NCBI GenBank assembly: GCA_022615275.1
Contig: JAKEHA010000125.1
Span: 1-7,388 of the forward strand
Direction of reading: 5' to 3'
Source: Candidatus Latescibacterota bacterium
GTDB lineage: Bacteria > Krumholzibacteriota > Krumholzibacteriia > WVZY01 > JAKEHA01
Length of the DNA stretch: 7,388 bases
Each line of letters begins with the position of its first letter. The stretch's first letter is position 1. A model generated the notes under the pieces. It was not told where the DNA came from. It saw only the letters and a program-made list of their open reading frames with translations, and searched no databases. The translations under genes and the position numbers were made by a program. Shown here piece after piece: positions 7,277-7,388 of this stretch.

Positions 7277-7307
7277 CCGGTCCTCGAAAAAAGCCCGATT
7301 TCAGGCG

Positions 7308-7337
7308 TTGTCGTCGCCTGTGGACTGGTCGTATACT
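7308..7337 (+). promoter_or_regulatory. Sigma70-type promoter upstream of the gene at the window edge
   Basis: TTGTCG (7308-7313) is followed after 18 bases by TATACT (7332-7337), a five-of-six match to the -10 consensus. Transcription would start near 7344, about 29 bases before the ATG at 7373. A small hairpin (CAGGCG/CGCCTG, 7302-7320) overlaps the -35 region. Confidence 0.5.
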
Positions 7338-7372
7338 TGTTCGCGTAGCCCCTCCCCTGTGATCCCGATCCG

Positions 7373-7388
7373 ATGAAGTATCGTCGTA
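7373..7388 (+). CDS. Possible start of a further gene, cut by the window end
   Basis: ATG 7373 opens a frame reading M-K-Y-R-R before the window stops. Support comes only from its position: it lies 97 bases after the previous stop and 36 bases after a good -10 element. The basic start would suit an exported or lipoprotein signal peptide. No clear Shine-Dalgarno is visible, so this is tentative and the product is unknown. Confidence 0.35.

Noticed and set aside
7287..7306. Intrinsic terminator on the - strand (GCCT/GGGC stem followed by six T)
   Set aside because: The stem is only four pairs including a wobble, and no - strand gene is visible in the window for it to serve.

Overview
The window is a GC-rich bacterial segment (by eye well above 60% G+C) with every gene on the + strand. 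Two genes hint at the lineage. A 31-residue, extremely basic AURKAIP1/COX24-type ribosomal peptide looks very like the Bacteroidota version. A sigma54 activator has the 'ER-x-(M/L)LY' helical linker I associate with the same wider group. With the high G+C, I infer a GC-rich member of the Fibrobacterota-Chlorobiota-Bacteroidota group or a neighbouring phylum (Gemmatimonadota- or Eisenbacteria-like). This is an inference, not an identification.

Layout. Positions 1-129 hold no gene or convincing promoter. HU/IHF-type nucleoid protein (130-414) and the COX24/bS22-like peptide (445-540) form a short operon closed by a very clear intrinsic terminator (545-579). A stand-alone PilZ protein (627-980) follows, with its own terminator-like hairpin (1015-1038). 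Next is a complete soluble two-component system: a GAF-PAS-HisKA-HATPase kinase (1119-2846) and an NtrC-type receiver-AAA+-Fis regulator (2880-4286). A 178-base gap (4287-4464) carries palindromes and a near-consensus sigma54 -24/-12 promoter (4438-4453). It drives a translationally coupled pair (4465-5259 and 5253-5738): a HATPase protein whose phospho-accepting His appears lost, and a FlbD-like protein with a phospho-dead half-receiver joined straight to a Fis helix-turn-helix, with no AAA+ motor. A third regulator (5783-7276) is a full sigma54 activator with an eroded receiver and its own sigma70-type promoter overlapping the preceding stop codon. The window ends in the first codons of a probable further gene (7373 onward) behind another sigma70-type promoter.

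How the genes may work together. The canonical kinase/regulator pair could sense a cytosolic signal and activate sigma54 promoters. The only near-consensus sigma54 promoter I found lies directly behind it and in front of the degenerate pair, so the simplest circuit is that the active pair switches on a phosphorylation-deaf pair that feeds back on the same DNA sites or on the kinase. The Fis domain of the small protein resembles flagellar regulators (FlbD type), and PilZ proteins often act in motility, so motility control is one possible theme; no flagellar structural gene is present to confirm it.
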